Part shown: positions 6,670-14,545 of the stretch, one piece after another
Numbering within the stretch: position 1 is the first letter of the stretch
How the letters are laid out: each line of letters starts with the position of its first letter
Assembly: GCA_032595685.2 (NCBI GenBank)
Contig: CP159373.1
Coordinates: 1,819,001 to 1,883,000 of the forward strand
Direction of reading: 5' to 3'
Origin: Candidatus Electrothrix aestuarii
GTDB lineage: Bacteria; Desulfobacterota; Desulfobulbia; Desulfobulbales; Desulfobulbaceae
Length of the DNA stretch: 64,000 bases
Translations under genes and position numbers: made by a program
Notes under the pieces: model-generated
The model's database searches: none
What the model was told of the DNA's origin: nothing
The model's input: only the letters and a program-made list of their open reading frames with translations

Positions 6670-8247
6670 ATGATTACCCTGCTAGATTACGGTGCTGGCA
6701 ATGTACGTTCAGTTGTAAATGCCCTGGAGAGCTTGGGCGAAACAGTGGTCAGGGTTCATTCTCCTGCTGATATTGCCAAGGCAGAACGGCTGGTTTTTCC
6801 CGGAGTGGGCAATTTCGGTGCCATGATGCATACCCTGCGAGAGCAGCAGCTTGTCGAGCCCCTCCTCTGTTACCTCCACGAAGATCGACCCTTTTTCGGT
6901 ATCTGTGTCGCGCTGCAGGCCTTGTTTGAGTCCAGTGAAGAGGCACCGGGTGAGGCAGGGCTTGCCTTTCTTCCTGGGCGGGTAAAGCGTTTTGAGACGG
7001 ATTTAGCCATTCCCCATATCGGCTGGAACGGGATCAAGGTGCAGCAACCGTCACGAATTTTTTCGGGTTTCTCGGGGGAGGAAAAACTGTATTTTGTGCA
7101 TTCCTATCATGTGGAAACCTCGGAGGCCACTGCTGTCCTCACCACCACCGATTATGGCTATGAGTTTGTCAGCTCGGTACAGAAGGGAAATATCATTGCC
7201 ACCCAGTTTCATCCAGAAAAGAGCGGCAAGGCGGGCCTGAAGTTGCTGGAAAATTTTTTGGATACCAGCAGGGAAGCTATTATTCCGCAATCCTGCCCAA
7301 CAGAGACTAAATTGGCCGAGCGTATTATTGCCTGCCTTGATGTTCGCTCCAATGATCAGGGCGATCTGGTGGTGACCAAGGGCGATCAGTATGATGTACG
7401 AGAGGATGGCAATGTGCGTAATCTGGGGATGCCAGTTGAGCTGGCCCAGGATTATTATGAGCAAGGGGCTGATGAGGTCACCTTCCTCAATATCACCGCC
7501 TTCCGTGATTTTCCCCTCCAGGATATGCCGATGATGGAGGTGTTGCAAAAGACCTCGGAAAAGGTTTTTGTTCCTTTGACCGTCGGTGGTGGAATTCGCG
7601 ATTTTACCGATTGTAATGGAAAAAAATACTCAGCCTTGGAGGTTGCCTCGGAGTATTTTCGTTCAGGAGCAGATAAGGTCTCCATTGGTTCTGATGCCGT
7701 ATTGATTGTGGAAGAGGTCATCAAGGCCGGTAAATCCACAGGGCTCAGCTCCATAGAGCAAATTTCTCGGGTGTATGGCAATCAGGCAGTGGTGATTTCT
7801 GTGGATCCAAGGCGGGTTTATGTGCAGCATCCTGATGACACCTCGCATCCGGTTGTCAAGACCGCATTTCCTGGAAAAAACGGGGAAGAGTATTGCTGGT
7901 ATCAGTGTACGGTGCTGGGAGGGCGTGAAGGGCGCGATCTTGATGCGATTACGCTGGCCAAGGTCTGCGAGGACTTAGGTGCTGGAGAAATTCTCCTGAA
8001 CTGCATTGATAAGGATGGAACCAACTCCGGCTTTGATTTGGAATTGATTAACGCAGTGAAGAGCGCCGTCACGATCCCGGTTATTGCCTCAAGCGGGGCT
8101 GGGTGTGCTGAGCATTTTCTCGAAGTTTTTACCAAGACAGATGCTGAGGCGGCTTTGGCAGCTGGCATTTTTCATCGGAAAGAAGTACCAATCGGAGAGG
8201 TAAAGCAGTTTTTGCAGGAAAACGAGATAGAAGTCAGGTCTTGTTGA
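6670..8247 (+). CDS. hisHF: Imidazole glycerol phosphate synthase, HisH-HisF fusion
   Basis: The product has 525 residues in one chain. Residues 1-200 are the glutamine amidotransferase HisH (nucleophile C79, H181, E183). Residues about 215-525 are the cyclase HisF, with D224 in ACLDVRSNDQG and D379 in VVISVDPRRVYV as the catalytic aspartates. It turns PRFAR plus glutamine-derived ammonia into IGP and AICAR in histidine synthesis. Long stretches of the HisF half, including inserts absent from usual bacterial HisF (NDQGDLVVTKGDQYDVRE, GEEYCWYQCT), resemble yeast HIS7 as recalled. The oxyanion segment reads GICVALQ, with Ala81 where Gly is normal. No other his gene is nearby, so it stands alone rather than in a his operon. 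Confidence 0.93.
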   Translation: MITLLDYGAGNVRSVVNALESLGETVVRVHSPADIAKAERLVFPGVGNFGAMMHTLREQQLVEPLLCYLHEDRPFFGICVALQALFESSEEAPGEAGLAFLPGRVKRFETDLAIPHIGWNGIKVQQPSRIFSGFSGEEKLYFVHSYHVETSEATAVLTTTDYGYEFVSSVQKGNIIATQFHPEKSGKAGLKLLENFLDTSREAIIPQSCPTETKLAERIIACLDVRSNDQGDLVVTKGDQYDVREDGNVRNLGMPVELAQDYYEQGADEVTFLNITAFRDFPLQDMPMMEVLQKTSEKVFVPLTVGGGIRDFTDCNGKKYSALEVASEYFRSGADKVSIGSDAVLIVEEVIKAGKSTGLSSIEQISRVYGNQAVVISVDPRRVYVQHPDDTSHPVVKTAFPGKNGEEYCWYQCTVLGGREGRDLDAITLAKVCEDLGAGEILLNCIDKDGTNSGFDLELINAVKSAVTIPVIASSGAGCAEHFLEVFTKTDAEAALAAGIFHRKEVPIGEVKQFLQENEIEVRSC

Positions 8248-8262
8248 ACCGAAATCTGCTAA

Positions 8263-9534
8263 TTATTTCGAAGTCTCCTGCGCATTGGAGGGAGTGGGAG
8301 GAGCCGGGTGGACTGTTTGGGGTGGCTCAAAAATCGTGCATCGGTTCTTCCCGTGTCCTTTGCTTGTGTAGAGGGCCTTGTCGGCCATTTTCATAATCTG
8401 GGTGAGGTCCTGCCCATGTTCGGGGTAGCAGGCTATCCCGCAACTGACAGTTATTGCCAAGGTGTTTCCCTCGTAGTTCAAGGGGGCCTCAGCTATCCGA
8501 ATCCGCATTCTTTCAGCAATTTCCCAGGCCTTCTGACAGGTGGTGTCAGGGAGAAAGGCCACAAATTCATCGCCGCCAAATCTGGCCAGCATATCCTCTT
8601 CCCGCAATTCTGAACGCATGGTCTCGGAAATAGAGACGATGAGCATGGTTCCGGCATGATGTCCATGCAGATCATTTACGGCCTTCAGGCTGTCAGCGTC
8701 AATCATGAGTACAGAGAATTTCCCTGTTTTTGCCAGAATGCGTTGATACTCCCTCTGCATAAAAATCAGCAGCATTTTCATATTCCACAGGCCAGTGAGT
8801 TGATCGGTCCGTGATAATTGGCGAATTTTATCCTTTGTTCGTTCTGTCTCCTTGGCGATCAGAGTAACAAAATAGGCCAGGAGCCAAAGGAGGAAGAGCT
8901 GGACAATCGGTCGGGTGAGGTGCTCTGCCTGAAATATATTTGCAGTATCGTTGAGGAAAAAACCCATTTCTGCCACCCCCAGAAAGAGGTAGCAGGCCGT
9001 GACCAGCAGGGTGCCCATGATGGTTGATAACGCCCCCAAGGTGGTGCCAGCTAACATGACAATGGTGAAATAGAGGGGGAGTAAGGGGCTTGAGAGGGAG
9101 CCGGTTTTCCAGACCACCGCTGTAATAAAAAAGGTCATCCCCCACATATTCAGAGCGAGCTTCCAGCGTGTTCCATCATGGCTACGCCATACATAATGAA
9201 GAATCGAGATGAAGCAGGCAAAGCCTATGATGCTTGCATTGAGAATTGTGGGGTCTGGAACATGTACCCAGGGGAGTCTGGTGCAGAGAAAGACAAGGAG
9301 TAACAGAAGCCACTCAAGGCCTGCGACAGTTCTGCGATAGCCAATGAGCTCTTCTTTATCTATTTCCTTATGTTCGTCTATGGGAATCTGGCCAACTCGT
9401 TGACCATTCAGCAAGGAATAGATCGGAGAACTCTTTTCGTACGAGAGGGGAGTCTTGGCAACGCTTTTTTCAAAGAAAAAGCCTTTCCTTGATGATGGAT
9501 GTTGACCCTGTTTTGGCGGGCTAACTTTGGTCAT
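8263..9534 (-). CDS. Membrane-bound diguanylate cyclase (GGDEF)
   Basis: The product has 423 residues. About residues 70-235 hold six likely membrane helices (WLLLLLVFLCTRLPWV, ILNASIIGFACFISIL, FFITAVVW and so on), forming an unassigned sensor region. The GGDEF domain follows (about 240-400): DQLTGLWN, the metal-binding LMIDADSLKAVND, and FGGDEF with an RxxD inhibitory site (REED) five residues before it. Synthesis of c-di-GMP and product inhibition are therefore expected. A Pro-rich tail ends the protein. It converges on hisHF with only 15 bp between the two stops. Confidence 0.9.
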   Translation of the reverse strand: MTKVSPPKQGQHPSSRKGFFFEKSVAKTPLSYEKSSPIYSLLNGQRVGQIPIDEHKEIDKEELIGYRRTVAGLEWLLLLLVFLCTRLPWVHVPDPTILNASIIGFACFISILHYVWRSHDGTRWKLALNMWGMTFFITAVVWKTGSLSSPLLPLYFTIVMLAGTTLGALSTIMGTLLVTACYLFLGVAEMGFFLNDTANIFQAEHLTRPIVQLFLLWLLAYFVTLIAKETERTKDKIRQLSRTDQLTGLWNMKMLLIFMQREYQRILAKTGKFSVLMIDADSLKAVNDLHGHHAGTMLIVSISETMRSELREEDMLARFGGDEFVAFLPDTTCQKAWEIAERMRIRIAEAPLNYEGNTLAITVSCGIACYPEHGQDLTQIMKMADKALYTSKGHGKNRCTIFEPPQTVHPAPPTPSNAQETSK

Positions 9535-9840
9535 ACGTTGCTTGTCTTGTCTGTATAATCTTTCGGGCAGGCGGATAGTTGAGTGGACAGCTTAAAAACT
9601 CTCAATAATTATAGAGTAAAATATCATGTCATACCTATAAAAACAAGCTCGAATGAAAAACTGTACCCCATAGTCAATGACTTGTTGAGGGAAATTACAG
9701 ACTAGCTTTATCTTGAGTTCTTGAGGTGGGTTCCTTCTCCTCTCACCATTTTTCTTTTTTTAATCATACTTGATTTTCGCAAAAAATCCTTATAAAAGGT
9801 GTTGACAGGAAGAAAAGTTTGTTGTACCTAACATTTTACT
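9535..9840 (+). promoter_or_regulatory. Intergenic region with promoter candidates for the feo operon
   Basis: This AT-rich stretch separates the diverging cyclase and feo genes. TTGACA at 9802-9807, a 17-bp spacer and TACCTA at 9825-9830 form a fair promoter that would give a nearly leaderless feoA mRNA. A second possible -10, TATAAA, is at 9791-9796. No classical Fur box or perfect DtxR dyad could be recognised by eye. No further gene is seen. Confidence 0.45.
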
Positions 9841-10164
9841 ATGAAGAGAAATGGCATGAGACGAAAACGGAGCATATTTTCCTGTTGTTTACGCGCCCTG
9901 CAACGGCAGAAAATTGAGGAATATGAAGGAGTTCGGCCTTTGTCGGAGTGTTGTGGTTGCAGCAGGGTGAGAGTATGTAAAATCGGTGGTGATCGGAGTG
10001 CCTGTGGAAGGATTGCCGCTATGGGGGTCTTGCCTGGAACCGTGTTGGAGCTTCTTTGTCCTGCGCGGGGCCGAGGACGCAAGCAATGTATGGTGAGAAT
10101 TAATGGTGGGACCCTGAGTCTTGATGCCTTAACAGCTCAAAATATTTTTGTTTGCCCTGCCTGA
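9841..10164 (+). CDS. feoA: FeoA-domain protein with Cys-rich N-terminus
   Basis: The product has 107 residues. About residues 33-105 form an SH3-like FeoA domain (PLSECC..., GRIAAMGVLPGTVLELL, GGTLSLDALTAQNIFV). FeoA assists the FeoB ferrous iron channel at the inner face of the membrane. The first 32 residues are an unusual basic, Cys-containing extension, and cysteines are also found at 38, 39, 41, 46 and 55, far more than in ordinary FeoA. No clear ribosome binding site precedes the ATG at 9841; an in-frame ATG at 9856 is possible. It heads the feo cluster. Confidence 0.8.
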   Translation: MKRNGMRRKRSIFSCCLRALQRQKIEEYEGVRPLSECCGCSRVRVCKIGGDRSACGRIAAMGVLPGTVLELLCPARGRGRKQCMVRINGGTLSLDALTAQNIFVCPA

Positions 10165-10226
10165 GCGCTCTTTTTTTTGTCTTTTGTTTTAGGTTTGACT
10201 AAATAAGTTTATGGTGGGTAATAAAT

Positions 10227-10430
10227 ATGCAGAATCTCATCGTCTTGTTGGTTGTCCTTGTGGCGATTTTTTTTGTTGGAAGGACTCTGTTTCGTTCCTA
10301 TCGATCCGGATTGTCAGGGAAATGCTCCTGTTCTGGTGGTTGTGCAGGATGTAATGGCGATACAGGAACAGCATGTGTGCCTCAAAATAACTCCCATCCC
10401 TCCCCTCCGGGGAGGGACAACAGAAAATGA
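10227..10430 (+). CDS. FeoB-associated Cys-rich membrane protein
   Basis: The product has 67 residues: one N-terminal membrane helix (LIVLLVVLVAIFFVG), a short basic stretch, then KCSCSGGCAGCNG with C at positions typical of the small FeoB-associated Cys-rich family. That family occurs only beside feoB, but its exact role (iron handling or a stabilising subunit) is not established. Here it lies between the two feoA genes. The last bases of the gene overlap the hairpin element described at 10398-10477. Confidence 0.8.
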   Translation: MQNLIVLLVVLVAIFFVGRTLFRSYRSGLSGKCSCSGGCAGCNGDTGTACVPQNNSHPSPPGRDNRK

Positions 10431-10477
10431 AAGTCGGTTGGGTGACTCAAGGAGTCACTGATACTTTCATATAAAAG
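10398..10477 (+). promoter_or_regulatory. Structured leader/promoter element, copy A (before feoA2-feoB)
   Basis: A perfect 8-bp hairpin (10398-10405 with 10409-10416) overlaps the preceding gene's 3' end. It is followed by a two-tier inverted repeat: outer ATGAAAGT/ACTTTCAT (10427-10434, 10463-10470) and inner GTGACTC-AAG-GAGTCAC (10442-10458), then TATAAAAG. Closely similar elements stand before ybaB and the Wzc-like gene, with compensating base changes in the stems. TATAAA lies about 20-25 bp before the start codon and could be a -10 box. Confidence 0.6.
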
Positions 10478-10496
10478 AGAACGGGGACGAAAAAAG

Positions 10497-10757
10497 ATGA
10501 ATTTACGAAAAATGCAGACCGGGCAATCCGGTATTATTTCTTCGGTGAAGATCGGGGGCAGCCTGGGTTTACGGATCAGGGAGATGGGGCTTGTACCGGG
10601 AACAAAAATAACCGTGACAGGACGAGCTCCCTTGTATGATCCAGTGAAACTTCGTATTTTTGGGCAGACCTTAACATTGCGCAACAGTGAGGCAGACTAT
10701 ATTGACGTGGAAACAGAAGGGAAACGCGATTCCGGGGAGGGAGAAGCTGATGGCTGA
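10497..10757 (+). CDS. feoA: FeoA-domain protein, second copy
   Basis: The product has 86 residues and is almost entirely a FeoA SH3-like domain: LRKMQTGQSGIISSV...GSLGLRIREMGLVPGTKITVTGRAPLYDPVKLRIFGQTLTLRNSEADYIDV. It overlaps feoB by 8 bp, so the two are very likely translationally coupled and this copy is the canonical FeoA partner. It has none of the Cys-rich extension of the first copy. Confidence 0.92.
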   Translation: MNLRKMQTGQSGIISSVKIGGSLGLRIREMGLVPGTKITVTGRAPLYDPVKLRIFGQTLTLRNSEADYIDVETEGKRDSGEGEADG

Positions 10758-12903
10758 TGCTCTCCATATAGCCCTTGCCGGTAATCCCAATGCAGGCAAA
10801 ACCACCCTTTTTAACTTTCTTACAGGCGCACGTCAGCATGTAGGGAATTATCCCGGTGTAACTGTTGAGAAGAAAGAGGGAAAATACTCCCATGAAGGTA
10901 AGACAATCCGGATTGTGGACCTGCCCGGAACCTACTCCCTGACCGCCTATTCTGTCGAAGAGCTGGTGGCCCGTGATTATTTGGTCAATGAACAGCCCGA
11001 TGTGGTGGTCAATGTTGTTGATGCCTCGAACCTGGAGCGTAATCTTTATCTGAGCTGCCAGTTTCTTGAGCTGGGCGTCCCTCTGGTGATCGCCCTGAAC
11101 ATGATTGATGTGGCGGAGAAACGCGGCATCCGTATTGACACGGAAAAACTCAGCGAGCTCACCGGTGTCCCGGTTGTCCCTCTTGTTGCCCGCAACGGAA
11201 AAGGTGTGCCTGAGCTGTTGCAGACCGTACAAACTGTCAGTCAGGCCGGGCCCGTGCCCCGTACTCTGATTCGCTATGGAGCAGATATTGATGAGGCGAT
11301 CAGAGGCTTAGTTCCGATAATAGAAGAGCATGAGCTTTTGACAGCAACCTATCCCGCCTCATGGACCGCCTTAAAGGTCTTGGAAAATGACGAGCAGATT
11401 GTGGCCAAAATCATGCTGGCAGATATGAACGTTGGACAACAGGTCATTGATCGGAGTGAGGCCTTGGCCCGCCATCTCCAGGATACCATTGAGGCCTACC
11501 CTGAAACGGTTATTGCCGATCATCGTTACGGCTTTATCCGTTCCATTCTCCGCCAAGGTAAGGTCACCCGCGTAACAGAGCAGGACCGTCTCTATGCCTC
11601 GGATCAGATAGACAAGGTGGTGACCAATAGGGTGGCTGGTCCTCTGCTGATGGCAGCAGTCCTCTTTGGTTTGTACAGCTTTACCTTTAATTGGTCCGGT
11701 TTGCTTGTGGACTGGTTTGCGATGTTTTTTGAGATGCTAGGTAATCTGACCGAAACTATGCTGCCCGATGGTCCGGTGAAGTCCATGATTATCTCCGGGG
11801 TGATTGACGGGGTAGGTGGTGTACTTGGTTTTGTGCCGATTATTATGTTCATGTTTTTGGGTATAGCCGTTCTGGAAGACTCTGGTTATCTGGCCCGGGT
11901 TGCCTTTATGATGGATCGGATCTTTCATTTTTTCGGCCTGCACGGATCCTCTGTTATGCCCTTTATTATTTCCGGGGGCATTGCAGGTGGTTGTGCCGTG
12001 CCCGGTGTCCTGGCAGCCCGGACCTTACGCTCGCCCAAGGAGCGGATGGCCACTCTACTGACCGTTCCCTTTATGAATTGCGGTGCCAAACTGCCGGTTC
12101 TGACCCTTATTGTTGCAGCCTTCTTTCCTGCTCATCAGGCCAGATACATGTTTCTGGCAACCCTTGTTTCCTGGTTAGTGGCCCTTATGGCGGCGAAGTT
12201 CCTTCGCATGACCCTCTTGCGAGGAGAATCTACCCCTTTTGTTATGGAGCTCCCTCCTTACCGTCTCCCCACGGCAAAGGGGCTACTCATTCATACCTGG
12301 GAGAGAACCTGGCAGTATATGAAAAAAGCAGGCACTGTGATCCTCGGTATTTCAATTTTGCTCTGGGCGATGATGACCTATCCGGGGTTGCCGGAAGATA
12401 AGCTTGCCGAGTTTGAGACCATGCGTCAGCAGGCTGTTTCTTCCGGTGCCGAGGAGGACGCCTTGCTGCGGATTGACAGCTTGGAGGCTGAGGCAGGTTT
12501 ACGTCATTCCCTAGCGGGCCGTATAGGTATGGCCTTAGAGCCTGTTACCCATTTTGCTGGCTTTGACTGGAGGACTAATATCGCCCTGGTGGGCGGATTC
12601 GCTGCCAAGGAGGTGATTGTCTCCACTCTGGGAACGGCCTACTCACTGGGTGAGGTGGACCCGGAAAACACCACCTCTTTAAAGGACCGACTGGCCAGGG
12701 ATAAACATTGGAATCCCGTTGCCGCCTTGGCTTTCCTCTTTTTTATCATGTTTTATTCGCCCTGTTTTGTTACAGTAGTTGCTATCGCGAAGGAGGCCGG
12801 TTCGTGGAAATGGGCGTTTTTCTCTATGGGGTTTAACACCGTTTTCGCTTTTAGTATGGCGGTAGGTATTTTTCAGCTGGGGAGCTTGCTCGGGCTGAGA
12901 TAA
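10750..12903 (+). CDS. feoB: Ferrous iron transport protein B
   Basis: The product has 717 residues from the ATG at 10750, which follows a GGGAGGGAGAAG site; an in-frame start 63 bp upstream lies inside feoA. The N-terminal G domain has GNPNAGKTT (11-19), DLPGTYSL and NMID, followed by a helical switch region. The membrane part has two Gate (nucleoside-recognition) segments with GGIAGGCAVPGVLAARTL and FMNCGAKLPVLTL, then FAAKEVIVSTLGTAYSLGE. It carries Fe(II) across the inner membrane under anoxic conditions. Length and motifs are complete. Confidence 0.97.
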   Translation: MADALHIALAGNPNAGKTTLFNFLTGARQHVGNYPGVTVEKKEGKYSHEGKTIRIVDLPGTYSLTAYSVEELVARDYLVNEQPDVVVNVVDASNLERNLYLSCQFLELGVPLVIALNMIDVAEKRGIRIDTEKLSELTGVPVVPLVARNGKGVPELLQTVQTVSQAGPVPRTLIRYGADIDEAIRGLVPIIEEHELLTATYPASWTALKVLENDEQIVAKIMLADMNVGQQVIDRSEALARHLQDTIEAYPETVIADHRYGFIRSILRQGKVTRVTEQDRLYASDQIDKVVTNRVAGPLLMAAVLFGLYSFTFNWSGLLVDWFAMFFEMLGNLTETMLPDGPVKSMIISGVIDGVGGVLGFVPIIMFMFLGIAVLEDSGYLARVAFMMDRIFHFFGLHGSSVMPFIISGGIAGGCAVPGVLAARTLRSPKERMATLLTVPFMNCGAKLPVLTLIVAAFFPAHQARYMFLATLVSWLVALMAAKFLRMTLLRGESTPFVMELPPYRLPTAKGLLIHTWERTWQYMKKAGTVILGISILLWAMMTYPGLPEDKLAEFETMRQQAVSSGAEEDALLRIDSLEAEAGLRHSLAGRIGMALEPVTHFAGFDWRTNIALVGGFAAKEVIVSTLGTAYSLGEVDPENTTSLKDRLARDKHWNPVAALAFLFFIMFYSPCFVTVVAIAKEAGSWKWAFFSMGFNTVFAFSMAVGIFQLGSLLGLR

Positions 12904-12960
12904 GAAGGAAAATCGCTGGACAGGCCATGTGTATCCCGGAGTTGATTGCCCTGCAATAGC

Positions 12961-13599
12961 ATGAAGAAGAAGGTTAATATACGCAGGATGGCTTATATAA
13001 TCCTGCTTCTGGCACTTGCCGCCATTATTATTCCCAATCTGCTGATAAGCAGTTACGGGAGGTACAGCTATGACAGTCTGGAAGAGACCCCGAAGGTCTA
13101 CTGTGCCATCCTGCTGGGGACTTCCAAATATTTACCTGGAGGACGGAGAAACCTGTACTATAAGTACAGGATAGAGGCCGCCAAAAGGCTGTACGATAGT
13201 GGTGGCTGCGAGAAAATTATCGTTTCTGGCGATAACGAGACTATGCAGTATAATGAGCCCCAAAGGATGCGCAAAGACCTGATTGATGTCGGTGTACCCA
13301 GCGAGGATATCATCTGCGATTATGCGGGCTTCCGGACCCTGGACTCAATCGTCCGCTTTAAAAAGGTTTTTGGCAGGCAGCGGGGTGTGGTTATCTCCCA
13401 GCAGTTTCATAATGAGCGGGCCATCTATATAGCCAGGGCCTACGGGGTCGAGCTGTATGGCTATAATGCTCTGGATGTAGGTCTTCGCAGCGGCTTCAAA
13501 GTGCGGATGCGCGAGGTGTTCTCCCGGGTTATGTGTGTGCTGGATGTGGAGCTTTTGCACACCGGGCCAAGGTTCTTGGGAAAAAAGATTGAGGTTTGA
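12961..13599 (+). CDS. SanA/DUF218-family membrane protein
   Basis: The product has 212 residues from the ATG at 12961; no strong ribosome binding site is seen. One N-terminal membrane helix (MAYIILLLALAAIIIPNLLI) anchors a DUF218 domain with AILLGTSKYL, RIEAAKRLYDSGGCEKIIVSGDN, MRKDLIDVGVPSEDIICDYAGFRTLDSIVR and VVISQQFHNERAIYIARAYGVE. This is typical of SanA, linked in enterics to envelope barrier function and vancomycin exclusion. The biochemical role of the family is not settled. It lies between feoB and the DtxR-like regulator. Confidence 0.85.
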   Translation: MKKKVNIRRMAYIILLLALAAIIIPNLLISSYGRYSYDSLEETPKVYCAILLGTSKYLPGGRRNLYYKYRIEAAKRLYDSGGCEKIIVSGDNETMQYNEPQRMRKDLIDVGVPSEDIICDYAGFRTLDSIVRFKKVFGRQRGVVISQQFHNERAIYIARAYGVELYGYNALDVGLRSGFKVRMREVFSRVMCVLDVELLHTGPRFLGKKIEV

Positions 13600-13693
13600 C
13601 CCAGGTGGATTCCTTCCCGGAAAGACGATTGACTTTCTTGCCCATCTGCCGTAGATTTTAACCAGTTCATCGTTCATACTCATACCCGTATCT

Positions 13694-14179
13694 ATGCCCT
13701 CAGAGAACAAACTCACCGCCAGCCAGGAAGACTATTTAGAGGCAATCTATAATATAGTTGCCGATAAGATGGCAGCTCGCGCCAAGGATATTGCCGAATA
13801 CCTTGCTGTGCGGGCATCCTCTGTGACGGGTGCTCTGCGTACCTTGAGCGCAATGGGCTTGGTCAACTATGCTCCCTATGATCTGATTACTCTTACCGAA
13901 AAAGGGCATACTGCTGCCGAGGAGATTGTCCGTCGCCATAAGGCGCTGGAGAACTTTCTGGTCAATGTGCTGGGGGTGGATGCTAGGGAGGCTGATGAGG
14001 CTGCCTGTAAAATGGAACACTCGGTGCCCAAGGCGATCGTGGAACGGCTTGTGAAGTATGCTGAGTATGTAGATAAATGTCCCAAAGGTGGTATCAGCTG
14101 GGAATCTGGATTTGGTTATTATTGCAAGCATGGTTGCACCGAAGAGGATTGCAAAAAGTGCCACTGTAAAGAAGCTTAG
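13694..14179 (+). CDS. DtxR/MntR-family metal-dependent repressor with Cys-rich tail
   Basis: The product has 161 residues. The N-terminal winged helix (TASQEDYLEAIYNIV, AKDIAEYLAVRASSVTGALRTLSAMGLVNY) is followed by the dimerisation domain (AAEEIVRRHKALENFLVNVLGVDAREADEAACKMEHSV). The latter carries H and E ligands usual in iron or manganese sensors. In place of an SH3 domain, the end is short and Cys-rich (CKHGCTEEDCKKCHCKEA), a possible extra metal or redox site. Being last in the feo cluster, it is the natural candidate for iron control of these genes. Confidence 0.85.
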   Translation: MPSENKLTASQEDYLEAIYNIVADKMAARAKDIAEYLAVRASSVTGALRTLSAMGLVNYAPYDLITLTEKGHTAAEEIVRRHKALENFLVNVLGVDAREADEAACKMEHSVPKAIVERLVKYAEYVDKCPKGGISWESGFGYYCKHGCTEEDCKKCHCKEA

Positions 14180-14545
14180 CATTCCCTTTCTGTGGCTTTT
14201 TTTATCCCTTCCGCTGGTCGGTAGTTCTTCTTGCATATCTTCTCTTTCTCGTTTTTCTTTTTCTTGCCTGGATACAGGCCGTTTAGCCTTACGATTCCCC
14301 CGCAAACCCGGATCATCCAATATAGGAATTGCGTCCCGAAGGGACAGCACGACCATAGACCTGTGTGCAGCTCCGAGCAGTACTTTTCTCTTCTAAAAAC
14401 CCTGCTTGCCAAATAGCCTAACTACGAGTATTCTTGCGCCAACCATTGGCCGGTTCCCGGGCAGATACCCTATTCTGTGTCGATTTCAGCTGATAATACA
14501 GCAGCTGGCACGCCCATTTTAAACCTTTACTAAAGCAGACTGATC
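14180..14545. other. Intergenic stretch with a GTCCC-GAA-GGGAC hairpin repeat
   Basis: No gene is supported here. The sequence around 14331-14345 forms GCGTCCC-GAA-GGGAC, flanked by TGC/GCA pairs and an outer GATTCC/GGAATT pairing (14293-14330). A very similar GTCCC-CAA-GGGAC hairpin occurs at 18056-18068. The motif looks like a dispersed REP-type repeat. The der gene starts 200 bp downstream. Confidence 0.5.

Noticed and set aside
9535-9840. Fur box upstream of feoA
   Set aside because: No GATAATGATAATCATTATC-like sequence could be recognised.
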